A stretch of DNA of 64,000 nucleotides from Prosopocoilus inquinatus (Eukaryota > Arthropoda > Insecta > Coleoptera > Lucanidae), in contig CM069872.1 in the NCBI GenBank assembly GCA_036172665.1, positions 41,650,101 to 41,714,100 on the forward strand, read 5' to 3'. Positions within the stretch are counted from its first letter, which is position 1, and every line of letters starts with the position of its first letter. Below are positions 10,771 to 24,985 of the stretch, piece after piece. A program made the translations under genes and the position numbers. Below the pieces are notes generated by a model. That model saw nothing but the letters and a program-made list of their open reading frames with translations, was not told the origin of the DNA and did not search any database.

Positions 10771-13700
10771 GTAAACAAATAAATTGTTGATTTTGTGATT
10801 AATTACAGCTGCAGGTATTTCAACCATAATCATCAATAATACATTTATTGAACTGATAAAAATCCCGCAAATATAGTAGTACCGTTACCATACATCCGTA
10901 TTTAGTAAGACATTTTATACTTTGACCATCTCAACCGTTCCACAAAGAAAATTCTGGAAATGTTCTTACATTTACAATTTACGTAAGATTAATAAGAAGA
11001 AGAAAAGCTAATAAAGCAATGTCCGTATTTTTTTCCCAAATTATGATAACCCTACTTATAAACAACTACAGTCTCGTGAACGACATGTAGCACGTGACTT
11101 TCAACAGTAAAACTACACCTTAATCTTAAGGGTATAAATATTCCTGTTTTATTGTTAATAATAATGAGGTTTATTAAACCCCAAAATACTAAAAAAAGGA
11201 AAATCAGAAAAAGAACAACATAATTATTGAGGTGTAAGTTCAGATGAACTAGAAAGCCTAGGCCCCTTACACCCAAATAAATTTATTCGAAACTAAGTTA
11301 ACCTGGCGCCCTGAATGTATGCACATATATACGACTATAATCAAAACTGGCTAACAATAAAAGTTAACAAAAATTAAATACAAGTGAAACATAAATACTT
11401 AAGAGCTAAATAAAGAGAAAACGAACAAAATTAGAATAATCGCGTCGTCAGTACTCACAACGAAGGAGCATATACATATTTAGTTTAATTTTGAACTTGG
11501 ATCCAGGCATTCCTGAGGTAAATTGTTATGATAACATTAACAATTTGGTCATTATAAAGCGACGTTTAAAATAATCTCGGTAATAAATCTCTGTTTCGCA
11601 CATTAACATTATGAACGGCTGTTATAAACAGAATTTACTTGTAAAGGCGAGTAAACACTTGCGCATTATTACCTTATGAAAAAACTGAATACAGTGAAAC
11701 CCTCTAGGACCCTTTTCATATATTTAAGTTCCAGTAACTTCTGCCTGCGTACGTCTCTTGCTGCTTGTAACTCTTCTGAACTTCCGGAATGTCCGTTATA
11801 CAGTACAGTAACTAATATTTTACTCAAAAGACCTTTGAATACATTTAGAAAGTAAATGTCAGTTCATATGTCATATGTTTTAATATTAACTTCAAACTAG
11901 CATACACTCCTTGATTAAGATTATACCTATGTGAACTTCAGATCAGTATCAATGTGTAAACGTATTATTTTTACAAAAATTAAGCAGAGGCAACAAAACA
12001 GTACTCAAATAAACATTTTATACCCTTACAGTTCGAACCAATAAGTTTGGGCATCGTTGTACCCAGATTTGTGTTTAAGGAATAGAAGATATTTCTTCAA
12101 TTCTCTTCGTTTTTATAATGAAGAACATCAACAGACATTTTTTAATGCCCGATCTTTTCACGTCCTTGTAAATTTATCCACCCCATAAAATCTAATTATT
12201 TTAACAATGAATTCTTTCTAAGCATATTACACCGCAGACACAGTATAAAATTAATAGGTAGTAGCGTTCGGAACGTGCACGAAACTGGGAGAAATCTTCA
12301 CGCTTCTCTCTCGCGTATTGACATGACCACAGATAGATATATTTAGAAGGAGATGAAACGATCGGGCTTAAATATTATTAACATTCGACGTACAATTTAT
12401 TGATCAATCGATCGATTATAAGTATGGTCTCTCAAACTTAATTCAGTTTTTACGGGCATGCCATGGGTATTAGGGAGTATCGCGATCAACGATTGCTACA
12501 CATCCCGTCAGGAAGTAAGTGCACAACGCTGAATCGCGTTAAGTGGGAGACAGTAACGCGTTTTCGAATTATTTGGTGAGAGACTGTGATTATAATTATA
12601 AGACATTTGAGACGCATGTTAGAAATAGAACAGATCAATACACGTCAGTGCATCATCGTTATACCTGAAATTTAGATGTCTTTACGAAACGAAATCGTTT
12701 ATTTTGGAGGCACTTCCAATCAGTTTATATCCCGATATCTTTACACGATACTTTGTATATGTATAATGCAAATACAGATCAATACAAGCCCACAGCCTGT
12801 AGATGATTCACCGGAGCATCTCCGGGTGAACAGATTTTGAAGGGTCGTTTTAATCCATGCGATTAAAATTGTTCGCGTCGTTCGTCGCTCTCCGTTACGC
12901 CGAATTTGCACGTGCATAGCAGCTAAAGCAAGAGTTACTGAAGTTAGTTACTGTACTCATTTAAATACATAATTCCGTTAGATACCTGAGTAACTAAGAA
13001 AATTAGTAGTATCTTTAAGACCGTTTTGACAATTTAAATTGTACAGTACAAAAATTCATGTGAATCAAAAACTGTCTGAAAAAATAGAATGTGTTCTACC
13101 TCCACAACATGTCGGCGTTTTCCAAAATGTCTTGTTCTAAATTTTTATTGCAGAAATGAACCAAATCTTGTGTTACTATTTGATTGAGCAAATCGCTTAG
13201 CCCTTCTTCAATTTAGTAACTTACTTTAGCCATCACACGTGCGTAAATTCGGCATTAAGATGATACTATTGCTGATAGAGGAAGGCAAGAAGACGACTAA
13301 TACGCGAAAAATTCTAATGAGCTAGAGCAAGTAGGAAATGGAGTCGCGTTGCGTGGAAGTGTTGAACCTGTCTTGTGCAAGAATATTAATGAAGAGTTGA
13401 AGGCGCTGCCCGTGCAAGAGCCCCGCGTGTTTCCTGAACTCTCATCGCGATCACGTCCGAGATCATTGCTCTGGCTATGTCGGACGCCCCAGGCTGTACT
13501 CCGTATCTTGGTCATTTCAATACAACTACACCAAATAGCACAATACAGTAGCTAAGTGACGAATCGTGTTCTTTGCCGAGGAAAAGCGTGAGCCAAATGC
13601 ATTTTTGCAGCAGCAACCCGGCTCGGTATTTTACACGTTTCACAGCGCTGGAAATCGCTAATATTTTTCCTCTTTTTCGCTCTTGAACTTTATTAACATT

Positions 13701-16700
13701 TATTACGCTTTACTCGACCGGGAAATAATGCACTCTCTTGCTATTGTTTTAAATTAATGAATGCTTCTGGAAAATCATCAAATAAAACAGCAACAGGTCG
13801 CGTATTTTTCTGTTAATTGCCTACCTAGCCATAAAATGACGAATAACGTTAACAATCTTTTGGTAAGAATCTCCATGTGACATTAATAGTAACCAATACC
13901 TTTTCTATCATATGATGTTAGTAAGCATTACCTTTTTTTACTTTTCTTAACAATCTTTAGTTTTCGGCGCGAAGTTCCCTACAACACTCACAGACTTATT
14001 TCATCTTTATTACACTGTTTGCTTTTCCATTCAATATCAAGCCACGGGCAACTCAAAAGTGTGAAACCGAACTTATACAGGGTGTCTCAATACCTCTGTC
14101 TTTCAATGAAACTTCCTCATTACATAAGAGATTAATTCTCCAAATCAGAATTTTTTTGCCCAAAAATGAAAAACTGACCTATCACAAGCGAGCGCAGTCG
14201 CTTTGTTTTGAAAATTCTTCTTGGTTTACGACTTGTTTCAGCAATTTATTCCGATAAAAGCAAAAAACCGCAGTAAAACTTTTTATTTACGATTAGAAGA
14301 ACTCGGTCAAGGTCTTATTGTATACTATACGAATATGAATCCGACTTGCGGACATTGGCATGTTTATTTGTGTTTTTAACATGCGATGGGTATGAATATT
14401 TGTTTACGCACCTCTTTGTAACAGACAATAACAATTATGTTAAAAACGAGTACCTAATCTTCGTTAGATTTTTGGTGAAGTAATTAAACATCTTCATACG
14501 TTAGTTTTGTAATGCGTGAAATTATTTTTTATTATCGCACTAATAGCTGCAGAATAAGTATTGCAAGAGCAGAAACTATTCCCATTGTAAAAACGGAAAG
14601 CAAAAATTGGAGTACGATACGATGAAAAATTTAAATAAATAAGATTGCCTGTACACACAATAATCTCTGGGTTCAAAATAAGTGATTGAATAACTTAGCT
14701 AGCTCTCAATCGAACTATTTTATTAATTGTTTACATTCCAACACAAAACACATGTTTTTATAAGGATAACGTTGAACCTGAATTTCTGCGTCGGCTTAAA
14801 CCAATAAACACATAAAAGCTCTCGCCTAGTGCAGACGTTTATTTCGTCGTTTATTCGAAGTTTTAATAAAGAAACAAATTTATTTTTGCTGTACAAATAC
14901 AATAAACTTTAGTAATCAACATTGTAAGTTGATTATTGGCAATTTACAGATTAATATGATGTAGGAATTTCCACTTTTTCGATCGCCTTTAGATTGTTTT
15001 TTTTTTTTTTTTAATTTAACTCTTAAAGTACGGATTAGCACAAAACTAATCTTCAATTAATGCAACACGCACAGAATATTTTAAACTATTAAGAACTTAC
15101 CTAGTTACAAAATTTATCTGCTTTTAAAATTAACAAAAAAACACGATGCTTGACCTGCCTTAAGTAAAATATCTGTGCATTACGTCTTGGTCTGCGTTTT
15201 TATGAATTTTGACGGCCTCGAACGTCGGAGAATAGTTGAAAACCAAGCTCCGCCGGAACATTTAAGCTGCATTCAGCGACCCTCAAACAATTTCTATGAA
15301 AAAGTAAAATAATTTTTATCTGCGTTATTATTGCTCTCTGACCAATAGTGGTATAACAAATTTTGCTTCTTTTCTTGACCACTGTTTGTGGTTTCAATTA
15401 AAGACAGGTTTAGAGAAACGCTGTATTTCTGAAGTCAAATTCAAAATCAAATGGAAAATTAGATAGTGTGAAGCGGCTTTTATGCAAAATACAGTGAGGT
15501 GATAAAGTATTTAATAAATTATTAAATTCATTATTTCTTTGATGCTTAATGTACACGAAAAACCCCCAGACAGGTCAATTTTTGATTTTTGTTGCGGATT
15601 TTATGGTCTAGGTAAAATTTTAATAACGATTGTCATTTGCAAGTGGTGACGTCATTGAATTTTAGTTTTTAATGAAATGACCACATTTTATTCATTTCAT
15701 TCGAAGGGCTCATATGATTTACTTTTTCCGACAGTACACTATTTGTAACGTTTAAATTTAAAAAAAATGATCAAGTTAACAATTTATTCTTGATCGTTTA
15801 GAAAGACATGATTATGGTTGACTTTAAGTGGAATTAGAAAAGCGAAAATGCTGACAAAAATTAATAATATCGCTTTAAACTGTAGTAGATGAAAAACTGA
15901 GGAAAAACAAGAAAAGTTATCGGTAGGAAGAAAGAAGAAAATCGTAGTATCTCATAATATAAATTTTGAAACTGTTTGCTCTTTTCCAAGTGACAGTATC
16001 ACATCCGAATCACAGTTGGTTCTGCACACGATTTACAATGTCTGAAATAATCAAACGCATTTGTTGTCTCATTGTACCTTTTATTATATCATTCTGATTA
16101 TTCCATCTATTTACATAAATCCTTGCTTATTACGTAGCTCCATAGAAAGTAATCAAGTTGCGTTATGTCTGGTAATCTAGGTTCTAAGCATAGGTTGTAG
16201 GTGACCTCTCAATATTTTCTCTGTATTTCATCCACGTCTCAGCAAAGATTACGTCTAAATATTTCAAATATTTCTTGAATAATGCGAAGCTAACTTTGAT
16301 TATGTTGGGAGATGGGTATGGGAATCGTGGTCATCAAGATACAGGGTAGTTAAAGCAGCAAAGAGATAAACGCGCAAAAATCTTCTCAATTTTCAAGAGA
16401 TAACGCATAGTTTCCCAAACATTTTGCAGTCGCCGCCCACTTTGCAAGACAAAAATTGCTTGCTTAACACCCGATCGATTATCAATAATGCAGAACTTTA
16501 CTTTTCAATGCTTTTCTGGATTTCAAAATTCATTATTAACTTCGCCACCCAATTCCCCATGAACTCGCTATATCGCCCCCCCCCCCTAGAACACTTCGAG
16601 AATCTATGAGATACCGTGATTTTCTTCTTTCTTCATATCGACAAGTTTCCTTATTTTCACTCAATTTGTCATTCATTACGGTTTAATGTGGCATTCTTAA

Positions 16701-16828
16701 CTTTGCCCGCATTTTCACTTTCTTATGCCATTTACATGTACAGTGAAATGTATTCTATGGCTTCCTGAGTGAGAAATAATGAATTTATTCTGTACTTTCT
16801 CACCTCACAGTAATATCTGACAGCTTCG
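10771..16828. other. Long stretch without a recognised gene
   Basis: Reading frames here are short. GC-richer islands at about 12480-12910 and 13330-13620 stand out; the second has a 68-codon plus frame and a 72-codon minus frame, neither recognisable. They could be enhancers or untranslated exons. At 14084 the phrase tacagggtgt is a lone end of the CACCCTGTA class seen elsewhere. The rest, up to 16828, is plain AT-rich DNA with a poly-T run at 14998. Confidence 0.4.
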
Positions 16829-17568
16829 TCAGAGACAAAACGCTTTCCCTTGAGACGCTTTTAAGTTGTTTTTGAGTAAGAAGAAGTCTAAGTCATGGCC
16901 GTAAGGTGGATGCCTTAAGTTTATAAACCCACAGTCTTTGATTGTCTGATAGACTTTGTTTGTCTTATAAACCAGACAAATATCCTGTGAGTAAGGACGT
17001 GAACCGGTAACCTCCAGAGTAGTTTTTAAATTTTGAATTGGGTTTAATAAGCAAAATTCGTTCGGCATCCCGGAAAACATCGTTTTCTACTGATAATTGT
17101 GTTTTGGCTTTTGAATATTGTAAAAGCACTGGTATGGATTCCTTTTTAATGGAAGTATCCCAGTAATAGACCTTGTATATCCAAGTCTCAATTTAGATGA
17201 AAGAAAGAAAATGTCTGTTCCTTTTGAATGCGGCCGAACTCAGTTGAAAAATTTGTTTTCCAACTAATTTTGGCTCGGGCGTAAATAGGGAATCCGCTGT
17301 GCAGACTTTGCAAACACTTCTTCATACTCAAATCGTCATGGAACATTTTCGACACATTTGTTTCGCATATACAGACTTCATTGGCAATAACAAAAATCTT
17401 TATCGCCGATCTATCAGTACCAAATTTTCGATTTTTTCCGAGTTTCCACGGATCGCCCGGAATTTGGGTCGCCGTTGATTGCTTCTCTAGCTTATAAAAC
17501 CAGTTTTCATCAAAATTTAACTTGAAAATAAGATAGTGTATCTTCCCCATACAACAGCAATCTTCCAT
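16829..17568 (-). pseudogene. Degraded mariner-like transposase remnant
   Basis: Two minus-strand frames lie in the right order. The first (17188-17568) contains FHDDLSMKK, similar to the HDDLxMKK block before the first catalytic acid of SETMAR-type mariner transposases, preceded by an IPGDPWKLG segment. The second (16829-17080) contains HPPYGHDLDFFLL, similar to the HPPYSPDLAPxDFFLF block that carries the last catalytic acid. Frameshifts and stops separate the two, and no terminal repeats were identified. The match is by pattern only, so this is a moderate call. Confidence 0.45.
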
Positions 17569-17601
17569 TTTTGGGTTCTTGCCTTCTTTTAACAGGAACC
17601 A

Positions 17602-17718
17602 AGTACGTTAAATTTAAAGGATGGATTTATGGTAACAACAATCATAAAGTTTTATGATTGGTTGTTACCATAGCAAACGTCCTTTAAATTTAATGTACTC
17701 GATACAGAATAACCCTTA
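17602..17718. mobile_element. MITE copy (family A), partly truncated
   Basis: Inverted arms of about 48 bp (agtACGTTAAATTTAAAGG against CCTTTAAATTTAATGTACT, then GGTAACAAC against GTTGTTACC). The right side continues into CTCGATACAGAATAACCC, the end sequence of the family copy at 27673-28528. The matching left end is missing. Confidence 0.75.
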
Positions 17719-17727
17719 ATAGTCCTT

Positions 17728-17850
17728 ATACTGTATCCATTTACATTAAACATGTAAACAAACGTGATGTTATCGACGAGTTTAAGTTCAAATTCCTATT
17801 TCAAAAAAAGATAACAGCACGTTATATTTAACGTAAATGGATACAGCATA
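17728..17850. mobile_element. MITE copy (family B), about 123 bp
   Basis: The ends TATACTGTATCCATTTAC and GTAAATGGATACAGCATA are inverted copies. The copy at 24986-25101 has the same ends and the same internal AACGTGCTGTTA-like arms, so these two define a family. Confidence 0.75.
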
Positions 17851-18052
17851 CGGGCGAATATTTACTTATCAATCTTGTTAAGGTATCAAGCGTCACCTGA
17901 ATAAGGCTGTTAGTCTCTATAAACCGCAAGATGAATACTACTTAGTACATGTTCGAGGTTCGATCACAAAATACTCGGAATTTTCGATTTTCTAACAAAA
18001 TCTTTATTTGTTCAACAATATCAAATTTTGCCCTGTTTAAAGTAGCTCCATT

Positions 18053-18200
18053 GTACAGAGTGCTGTATTTTAAAACGCCGCGTAGGAAATCTTATGTTAA
18101 TTTAAAGGTACTTGAATAGTGACTGCATTAATTATTTTCCAGCAAAATTCGATTTAGATTGTTTAAAGTACTCTGCAAGATGAATCTGTCTGTGCAGTAT
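18053..18200. repeat. Half-copy of the foldback element at 20604-21183
   Basis: From tgtacagagtgctg onward, this stretch follows the left arm of the 20604 element in order (rich in the words TTAATTTAAAGG, CAAAATTCGATTTAG and GATGAATCTGTCTGTG) but has no opposite arm. Confidence 0.65.
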
Positions 18201-18838
18201 CTTCCAAAGTCTACCTTTATCAAAAATTCATTTGAACCTCTGGTATCATAATTCCCAATACAGTAAATGTTCTTTTTTTCTATACTATCTGTCAAATGTT
18301 TCTCATGTTGGAAAAAGCTTTAATTAATCTGACATTTCTGTCTTCATTTGATTTGTCTCAAATTAATTTATTACCGAGATATTAAAGGTTAAAGATAAAG
18401 AGGGTGGTGTATAAATGCCAAGCCCGAAAATCAAAAAAAGACTTTTGAATTTGAAAATGAAACAACTGAAACAAGCTGTTCTAAATGTATTACTAAAACC
18501 AGAAGTTATCTGGTCAACATGAACTACCTTTAGGAGTAAACCTGGCCTCCAAAAGACACCCTAGAAATTTGATTCTGATAAGTATTATACATAAAAAAAA
18601 CATGACATTGATTATAACCTCCAAATTCCAAGGCCAGTCAGGTTATATGAATATAATCTCATCGTCTAAAAATGTCAATTTGATGTTTTAAGTTTTAAGC
18701 TTATCAAACTCGAATGCTTTCAAATTTAATTAGTGTCGTCTGTGAAGTCGTACCAATACTATTTTGATAAAAAAACAATTACAGGAGACTGCTTTTTGTT
18801 AGCTATTTCTTGCTTTCGACTTATCCAATGTCAGAATA

Positions 18839-18958
18839 TAGGTTTGTTTGTTATCCTGCACTAGTGTACACTGAAGTATTTGTGTTTTGTTCTAATCTCA
18901 TACATTAATACGAGATGAAGGTACTGTGATACCAGTGCAGGATAACAAACAGACCTTA
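18839..18958. mobile_element. MITE, about 120 bp
   Basis: Terminal inverted repeats GTTTGTTTGTTATCCTGCAC and GTGCAGGATAACAAACAGAC flank about 60 bp of noncoding DNA. Confidence 0.75.
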
Positions 18959-20603
18959 TGTAAGGGATAATTTACTAACACGCAAACAAAAAATTATGAC
19001 GTTCAAACTTAATCAAACCTGATACTTCTAAATGTCACAGCTAGTTTTTTTAGTTATTGGTTTAACATCGTTCTTCTTTCGTTTCGTGGCTAAGTTGATC
19101 ACATCAAAATACGCCCTCTTACTTATGAATAATATTCTCAAACTATTATTTAAGGCAGACAAACAAATAAATTAATAAACTGTATCAATCCAGCAGGACG
19201 ATATAACTTGAACAACTAAAACGATATTAGTCATATCGTTTTAGGTGCATACACCGGTGCCTATAATTTGCTTATTAATCAGGACCAAATACCTAAACGT
19301 TCATTAAATATTAATCAATCGTTAAAATAATATTCCTGTATTTAGGTCTAGTAATATAAACGTTAAATAAATTTACTACACAGTTTAATGCCTTAGTAAC
19401 CATTGTTTTTACAATTGTTACTTGTAAAGTAAATTTATCTTGGTTTATAATACCGAGACCCTACTAACAACGTGTAATCATACTAACATTTGATGTTAAT
19501 GGCTAACCAACTTTTCTGAATTCGACTATTAATGTGTTTGAGTAACAAAATAAAATCAATTGTTATTGCTTAAGTGCTGCTAATACTGAAACAAAAAAAT
19601 AATTTCTTGAAAACACATACGATTTGTGATTGGCTCGCTCGACTTCATACTCATACTCACATGACATCTCAGTGCTCGATGAAGTGTTCTTTTTTGAACA
19701 ATATGAAAGAATTGGGAAACGTATCTACTAATGATTTGAAGGCGCTTAAGTTTTTGTTGGACAAATCAACAAGTCAGTATTACAAAAGACGGGCCTACGC
19801 GAAAAGACACCCCTCAGATATTAACCCCGTCCGAACAGTCACGTAGACCGACCCTCGGCCGGAGAGCCTGAACGCAGAGAAGACGCAAGATGAAGGGAGA
19901 CGCAGCACCCTCGGAAATAAAAGGGGCTGCTTAAAATGCACGGCGTATACGGTGCATTTATTGCATTCTGCCGAAGGAAATGCCTACAAATTACGCTTTT
20001 GGAGGACCGACGGCTTTAAGGGCGACGTGAAATTTTTAAATGTTAAGTATTGATTACGCCAGGCACCATTTAACTGTTTAACGTGAATTTCGTATTTTTC
20101 TGGCATTCGCTGAGAAGACCCCCTGAGTTAAATTAGAATGGACTAGCAATGTTTGATTTCGATTATAAAAATTAAAGAGAGGGTTCTTCAAATCACAAGA
20201 TACTGAACGAAAAGAGGGTGCAATGCACTTTATTTTATTAAGTTACTAGTCGCCAGTAACTGGACCAAAACTACATTGCTAACAGTGTCACCAACGTGCA
20301 AAAAAAAAATAGAAATTCCAAAAGGCTATCAAAAAGTTCCTAAATTTGTTACAATTTTTTACTACTAAATTCAGGAATAATTTTAAGAAATACGTAAACA
20401 ATACATAAAGTTAAAAAAGAAATAAAAGGTGATCGATTTTATGCGCATTTCAGTAGAATAACAATAATAAAAGAATGGTGACAAAGTAAAAATACCAAAT
20501 AAAAAAATTCAAGAAATAAATTAATTATTATTGTTCAGTCCATGATTTAGACCCCCATTGGGCAACCACCACAGATAAAAAAATATATATAAAACTATCG
20601 ATT
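18959..20603. other. Stretch without a recognised gene, with a GC-rich island
   Basis: The region 19650-20040 is clearly GC-richer, with a 90-codon plus ORF (19574-19846) whose translation I do not recognise, followed by CpG-rich sequence and AATAAAAGGGGC. It could be a decayed transposon, an untranslated exon or a regulatory island. The remainder is AT-rich. Confidence 0.35.
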
Positions 20604-21183
20604 ATACAGGCTGCTGCATTTTGAAACGCAACATAGGAAATCCCATGGTAATTTAAAGATGCTCGAATATTGACTTCCCTAATTATTTTACAACAAAATT
20701 CCATTTAGGTTTCTTAAAGTTCTCTTCAAGATGAATCTGTCTGTGAAGTTTAAGAATTTTTCATTCGCTCAGTTTCGAGATATTTAAAAAAGATCAGTAA
20801 CGAAATTCAATTTATACCAAATTGTCAGCACGGCCTTGGTTAGTATATGTTAAAATAAATTACTGGAAAAGTTTTTTCTATCAGTCTTTTTCAAAAACGA
20901 CTGTATTTATTAATTATCTGTCCACTTTTCACTATCACTGATAGAGGCTGTGTTGATAGTTTGGTATAAATTGAATTTAGTTCCATAATATTTTTTAAAT
21001 ATCTTAAAACACAGCGTATGAAAAATTCTTAAACTTCGCGAACAGATTCATCTTGATGAGCACTTTAAAAGACCTAAATGGAATTTTGTTGTTAAATAAT
21101 TAAGGAAGCCAATATTCAATCCAATACACCTTTAAATTAACATGGAATTTCATATGTTGCGTTTCAAAACGCAGCACCCTGTA
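20604..21183. mobile_element. Foldback element, about 580 bp
   Basis: The two halves are diverged inverted copies of about 200 bp or more: TACAGGCTGCTGCATTTTG at the left against CGCAGCACCCTGTA at the right, continuing through GATGAATCTGTCTGTGAAG against its complement and AAATTCAATTTATACC against its complement. The ends belong to the CACCCTGTA class. No reading frame of note is inside. Confidence 0.8.
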
Positions 21184-21510
21184 TAACACAATTCAATAAA
21201 CTAACATTTTTTTTAATAAAAAAAAAACAACGAGAAAACAAGGAATATGAAAATTAGTTTTTAAAGAAGATGACATAAAAATAATAAGTATAGTACAATT
21301 CGATAAAACAATGAATTAAAAAAATTGTTTGAAAATTTGAGAGACAGAAAACGAGGAGTGGAATGGCGGTACCTTCTCAGTGCAGTAAACTTATGTCTTA
21401 TAGCAGTGCAAGTCATTTTTATCACCGTTCAGAAATTACTGTCGTTTGAGACTTTACTCTTTGGATGGTTTTTCAATCTCACCCGCCAATATCCAATGAA
21501 TCACACATGT

Positions 21511-21890
21511 AGAATCAAATGAATAGAAGATTTTCACAAGTTTCAACAGATGACCTTGTTGAATGTCTTACAATAGAGTATCTTACAGTAACGCAAATTA
21601 AGTTTTAAAGACTGATACAAAGGTCGCTTTAATAGACACTCGGAGAAACTTTGGGTATTCGTATCATGCAATTGCTATTTTCAAATCGAGACACCCTTGT
21701 AGAAACAAATGAATAGAAGATTTTCACAAGTTTCAACAGATGACCTTGTTGAATGTCTTTCAATAGAGTCTCTTACAATAACGCAAATTAAGTTTTAAAG
21801 ACTTACATAAAGGTCGCTTTAATAGACACTCGGAGAAACTTTGGGTATTTAGCATCATACAAATGCTATTTTAAAATCGAGATCCCTAGA
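21511..21890. repeat. Two tandem copies of a 190-bp unit
   Basis: The phrase gaatagaagattttcacaag starts at 21521 and again at 21711. The following sequence, including CAACAGATGACCTTGTTGAA and GGTCGCTTTAATAGACACTC, repeats with few differences. The first unit overlaps the tail of a 65-codon ORF that I do not think is real. Confidence 0.85.
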
Positions 21891-24370
21891 GATGTTTGAA
21901 GAGGCAACAGTCAAACCAACTTGGTATTTTCAAAGTATGCCATAAACATGGAAATACGAAGTTGTTATAAATGTTTAATGAGCAAAATTTAAAACATGTA
22001 TATCTGTTACTTATTAATAATAGTGTCCAACCCTCACAATAATCCACAAATAACAACTGCACACTACGAACCGATTGATTTCTTGCTAATTGAAGCTGTT
22101 TTCGCTGCAGGAAAGATGGTTAAGAAACTAGGATAAACTTTTAACTTTCCTAGCAAGATAAACGTGTTCACTTTTCCAAATCACTGATTGATTGGTCAGG
22201 CGGTTTGGTCGACCATCAACTTGACGACTTTGTGCAGTTTTGACTGTAGTGTCTATTGGTCTTGAATTTTGAAAACTATAATTAGAGTGTGTATCTTTCG
22301 CTCACTGCGGCGACATGATTAAAACAAAACCAAAAATAAACACCCTAGTTATAATAATAAATACCTGCTGTTTGATATTGCCATGCACAAGCATGAACAA
22401 CTGCGGTCTCGTAGAAATTGAAACACCAACAGTGACTCCAGAAGAATTGAATAAGTGATACCGCCCTACAGATGGCTCTGTATGCAGAACTTTTAGTAAA
22501 TGAAAAGAGTACTTCAGTTATTAACTGATTTAATTCAATTAGAATTTAAATCCATGAAATTCACTGGAAATTCATTGTGGCTTCATAAAGAAAAACAGAG
22601 AGGCAGATATCTGAAGTTAGTGAACTAAATTTAAGAACTTTTCGAAACTTAGGAATTCGAATATAATTCGAATTAAAAAAATACCAAATGTTATGTTGTT
22701 GTGTGGTGTGTTTTTCTTATGGAAGGATATTTCCAAAATAATTTATTATTTGTGACATTAACAAACACATTGGTTATGTTTATATTGGAGTTCCACAACT
22801 AGAGTAGAATTTTATAGAGAACAAATATTAGTAACGCGGAAGACAGTTTATATAACGACAAAGAAAAAAACTAGAGAAAATTAAATTAGAAAGTCGCGCA
22901 TTTATTCCATTTTCTAAGCACTTGCGGCACAATTTCGCTCTGCTCGAATAAAACACCTTGCGCTATTGTTCTTTATTCGCCAAGAGCCGAAGGAGAGAAG
23001 AAGTAGGTTAAGTGTAAGAAGCCAACGCCGCAGTTCGGTTTCGCGTCGTAGCCGTCCTAGAATATTGTTGCATAATGTATTTCTAATAATCTAGTATAAC
23101 TGCATTTTGCGCAGTGCAGTTCAGAGATAACGGGCCCAACGCTTATTTGAATGAGGAAGCGGAGCGGTTCCCACGAGAGCCCGTCGTCCGCCAGGGGACG
23201 AGGCACGAGCCAGACAAGGAGGCAGCCATTCACCGTGCACCAGGTCTTCCGGCTAGATGAAGTGAGCTCCAACGAGGGCGTGCACTTGCAAATCGTCGTA
23301 ACCTGACTATGTAATCCACCAGTTGGTGAACTGTTAGCCTTTATGTAGTACAGTTAGGTTTACTGCTGTCCATACCATACAATCTAGATGCTGACATTTA
23401 TGTAAGAACGAAGAGATAAAACTCACCACTAAAACTAAATACAAGACGAGAAGAAATCAAGCTGCAAGAGCAACCAGTCGGACTCATAACAATCAGGAAT
23501 ATCATAAGCCGGACTTCTAAATTCCTCAAATGAAAGAATTAAACTGATATTGTAACTTCTTATCTTTATCTTCTTAAGAAAAAGATTAAGAAAATATAAA
23601 CAACTGCTTCCATAAAAATACCAAACGAAATCCGTTCATATACAATAAGAAAAAAGTTCTGTTTGGTTAGTATCCTGAGCATTTAATTGCAAATTAAGAT
23701 TACCAAAGAAAAAGATGTTCAAAAGAATCGAATGTTAAAAAAATTAAGGAATTTTAGTGGCTATAAATCAGAAGTAAATGGTAACAGCATTGAAGATTAT
23801 CGGTTAAGTTATACGAGATAAGCAATGAAATATTGCAAAATTTTAATCAAATGAACAATAAAATCAAACCCAGTATGACATTTCACTTTATAATTAGGAG
23901 CACTATTTTACAAAATGTATATGGGAATGCTTTAGTGTCAAACAACAGAGATTTCACTTTTCTTATTCCAATCAACAGGTGTACATATCCATTTCTTTAA
24001 CAAATTGTATTAATGTCTTACTTCTTCGATTTCTCCGATAAAAATTTAGAACAAGGAATATCTTGGCTACAAACATGGTTTAATTAAATTGTTGAAGAAA
24101 CGGTCTCGTTTAATTTAGCTGATAACGGCCGTTTTCATAATCAGACTTTAAGAAAGCTTTAATTTAGAGTCACTTTAAGAATAGGGAAACAAATGTATTT
24201 TTTTTAGGTTAAAGTAACTTTAAATTTAAAGTCCTATTATGAAATTGGTCCTAATACATATAAAAAATAGTCTTCTAATTAAAAGAAATATGTATATATA
24301 TAAATATTAAAGTCGTGGTATTTGCAACGTCGTTCAATAGACCGCGCCCGATATTCTCGTTGACTGTCTG
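21891..24370. other. Stretch without a recognised gene, with a GC-rich island
   Basis: The segment 22900-23300 is GC-rich against its surroundings and CpG-containing. Its frames (for example 71 codons on the minus strand, 23057-23272) are not recognisable. It contains TTCCCACG at 23168-23175. An untranslated exon or enhancer of the downstream mastermind gene is possible, but I have no splice evidence. Confidence 0.35.
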
Positions 24371-24541
24371 TTAAGGCGTCACCACACGTGCGACATTCGG
24401 CAAATAGCGAGCAAATTATTTCTGTAAATGGCGACTAGTGTGAACAGGTTGCTCGTAACAAATATTCGCTGAACGATCTCAACAAATAATTTGGAAAATA
24501 TTCGATATTCGCTGAATGCGACATATGTGGCGTCGCCTTAA
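24371..24541. mobile_element. piggyBac-like MITE with TTAA ends, about 170 bp
   Basis: The ends TTAAGGCGTCACCACACGTG and GGCGTCGCCTTAA are inverted relatives, and both termini carry TTAA, the target site of piggyBac-type elements. Inner arms (GCGACATTCGGC against GCTGAATGCGAC) extend the repeat. No coding capacity. Confidence 0.65.
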
Positions 24542-24985
24542 ATGTAGACGCTGTGACGTCATATATGGAATAATCTAGTATTAAACAAAACAATGAAATA
24601 TTTAAATACAGATATGTTCAAGGTTTTTTTTTTGTTTATTCGTAAGAAGACACAGACTGCTTCGTCTTCAAACCAAATGATCTCAACTTCTCGGTTTTTG
24701 TAAATGAACCCATTAAACCAAATCTTTACAAGAGATAAGGGGGAGTAAAAATAAATATTTAAATCGTCGATTCTTCATTTTAAAGACAATAAAGAAGCCA
24801 TTGCTAAAATTATAGTGTCATCTTCAACATAAACTTTTCAATCCGACCTTGTTTCATTAAATGTTTTTAAATAATTTCTACAGTTACCCGCACTCCGGAA
24901 ATTAAAAAAAAAAAACTTTCAATTAAGTTAAAACGCACTAGAATTAACATTCTTACTTCAAGTAAATTAAAACTAACAATCGCCC

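Noticed and set aside
17950..17970. tRNA-like phrase GGTTCGATCAC
   Set aside because: No acceptor stem, anticodon stem or A box can be drawn around it. I found no tRNA or rRNA gene in the window.
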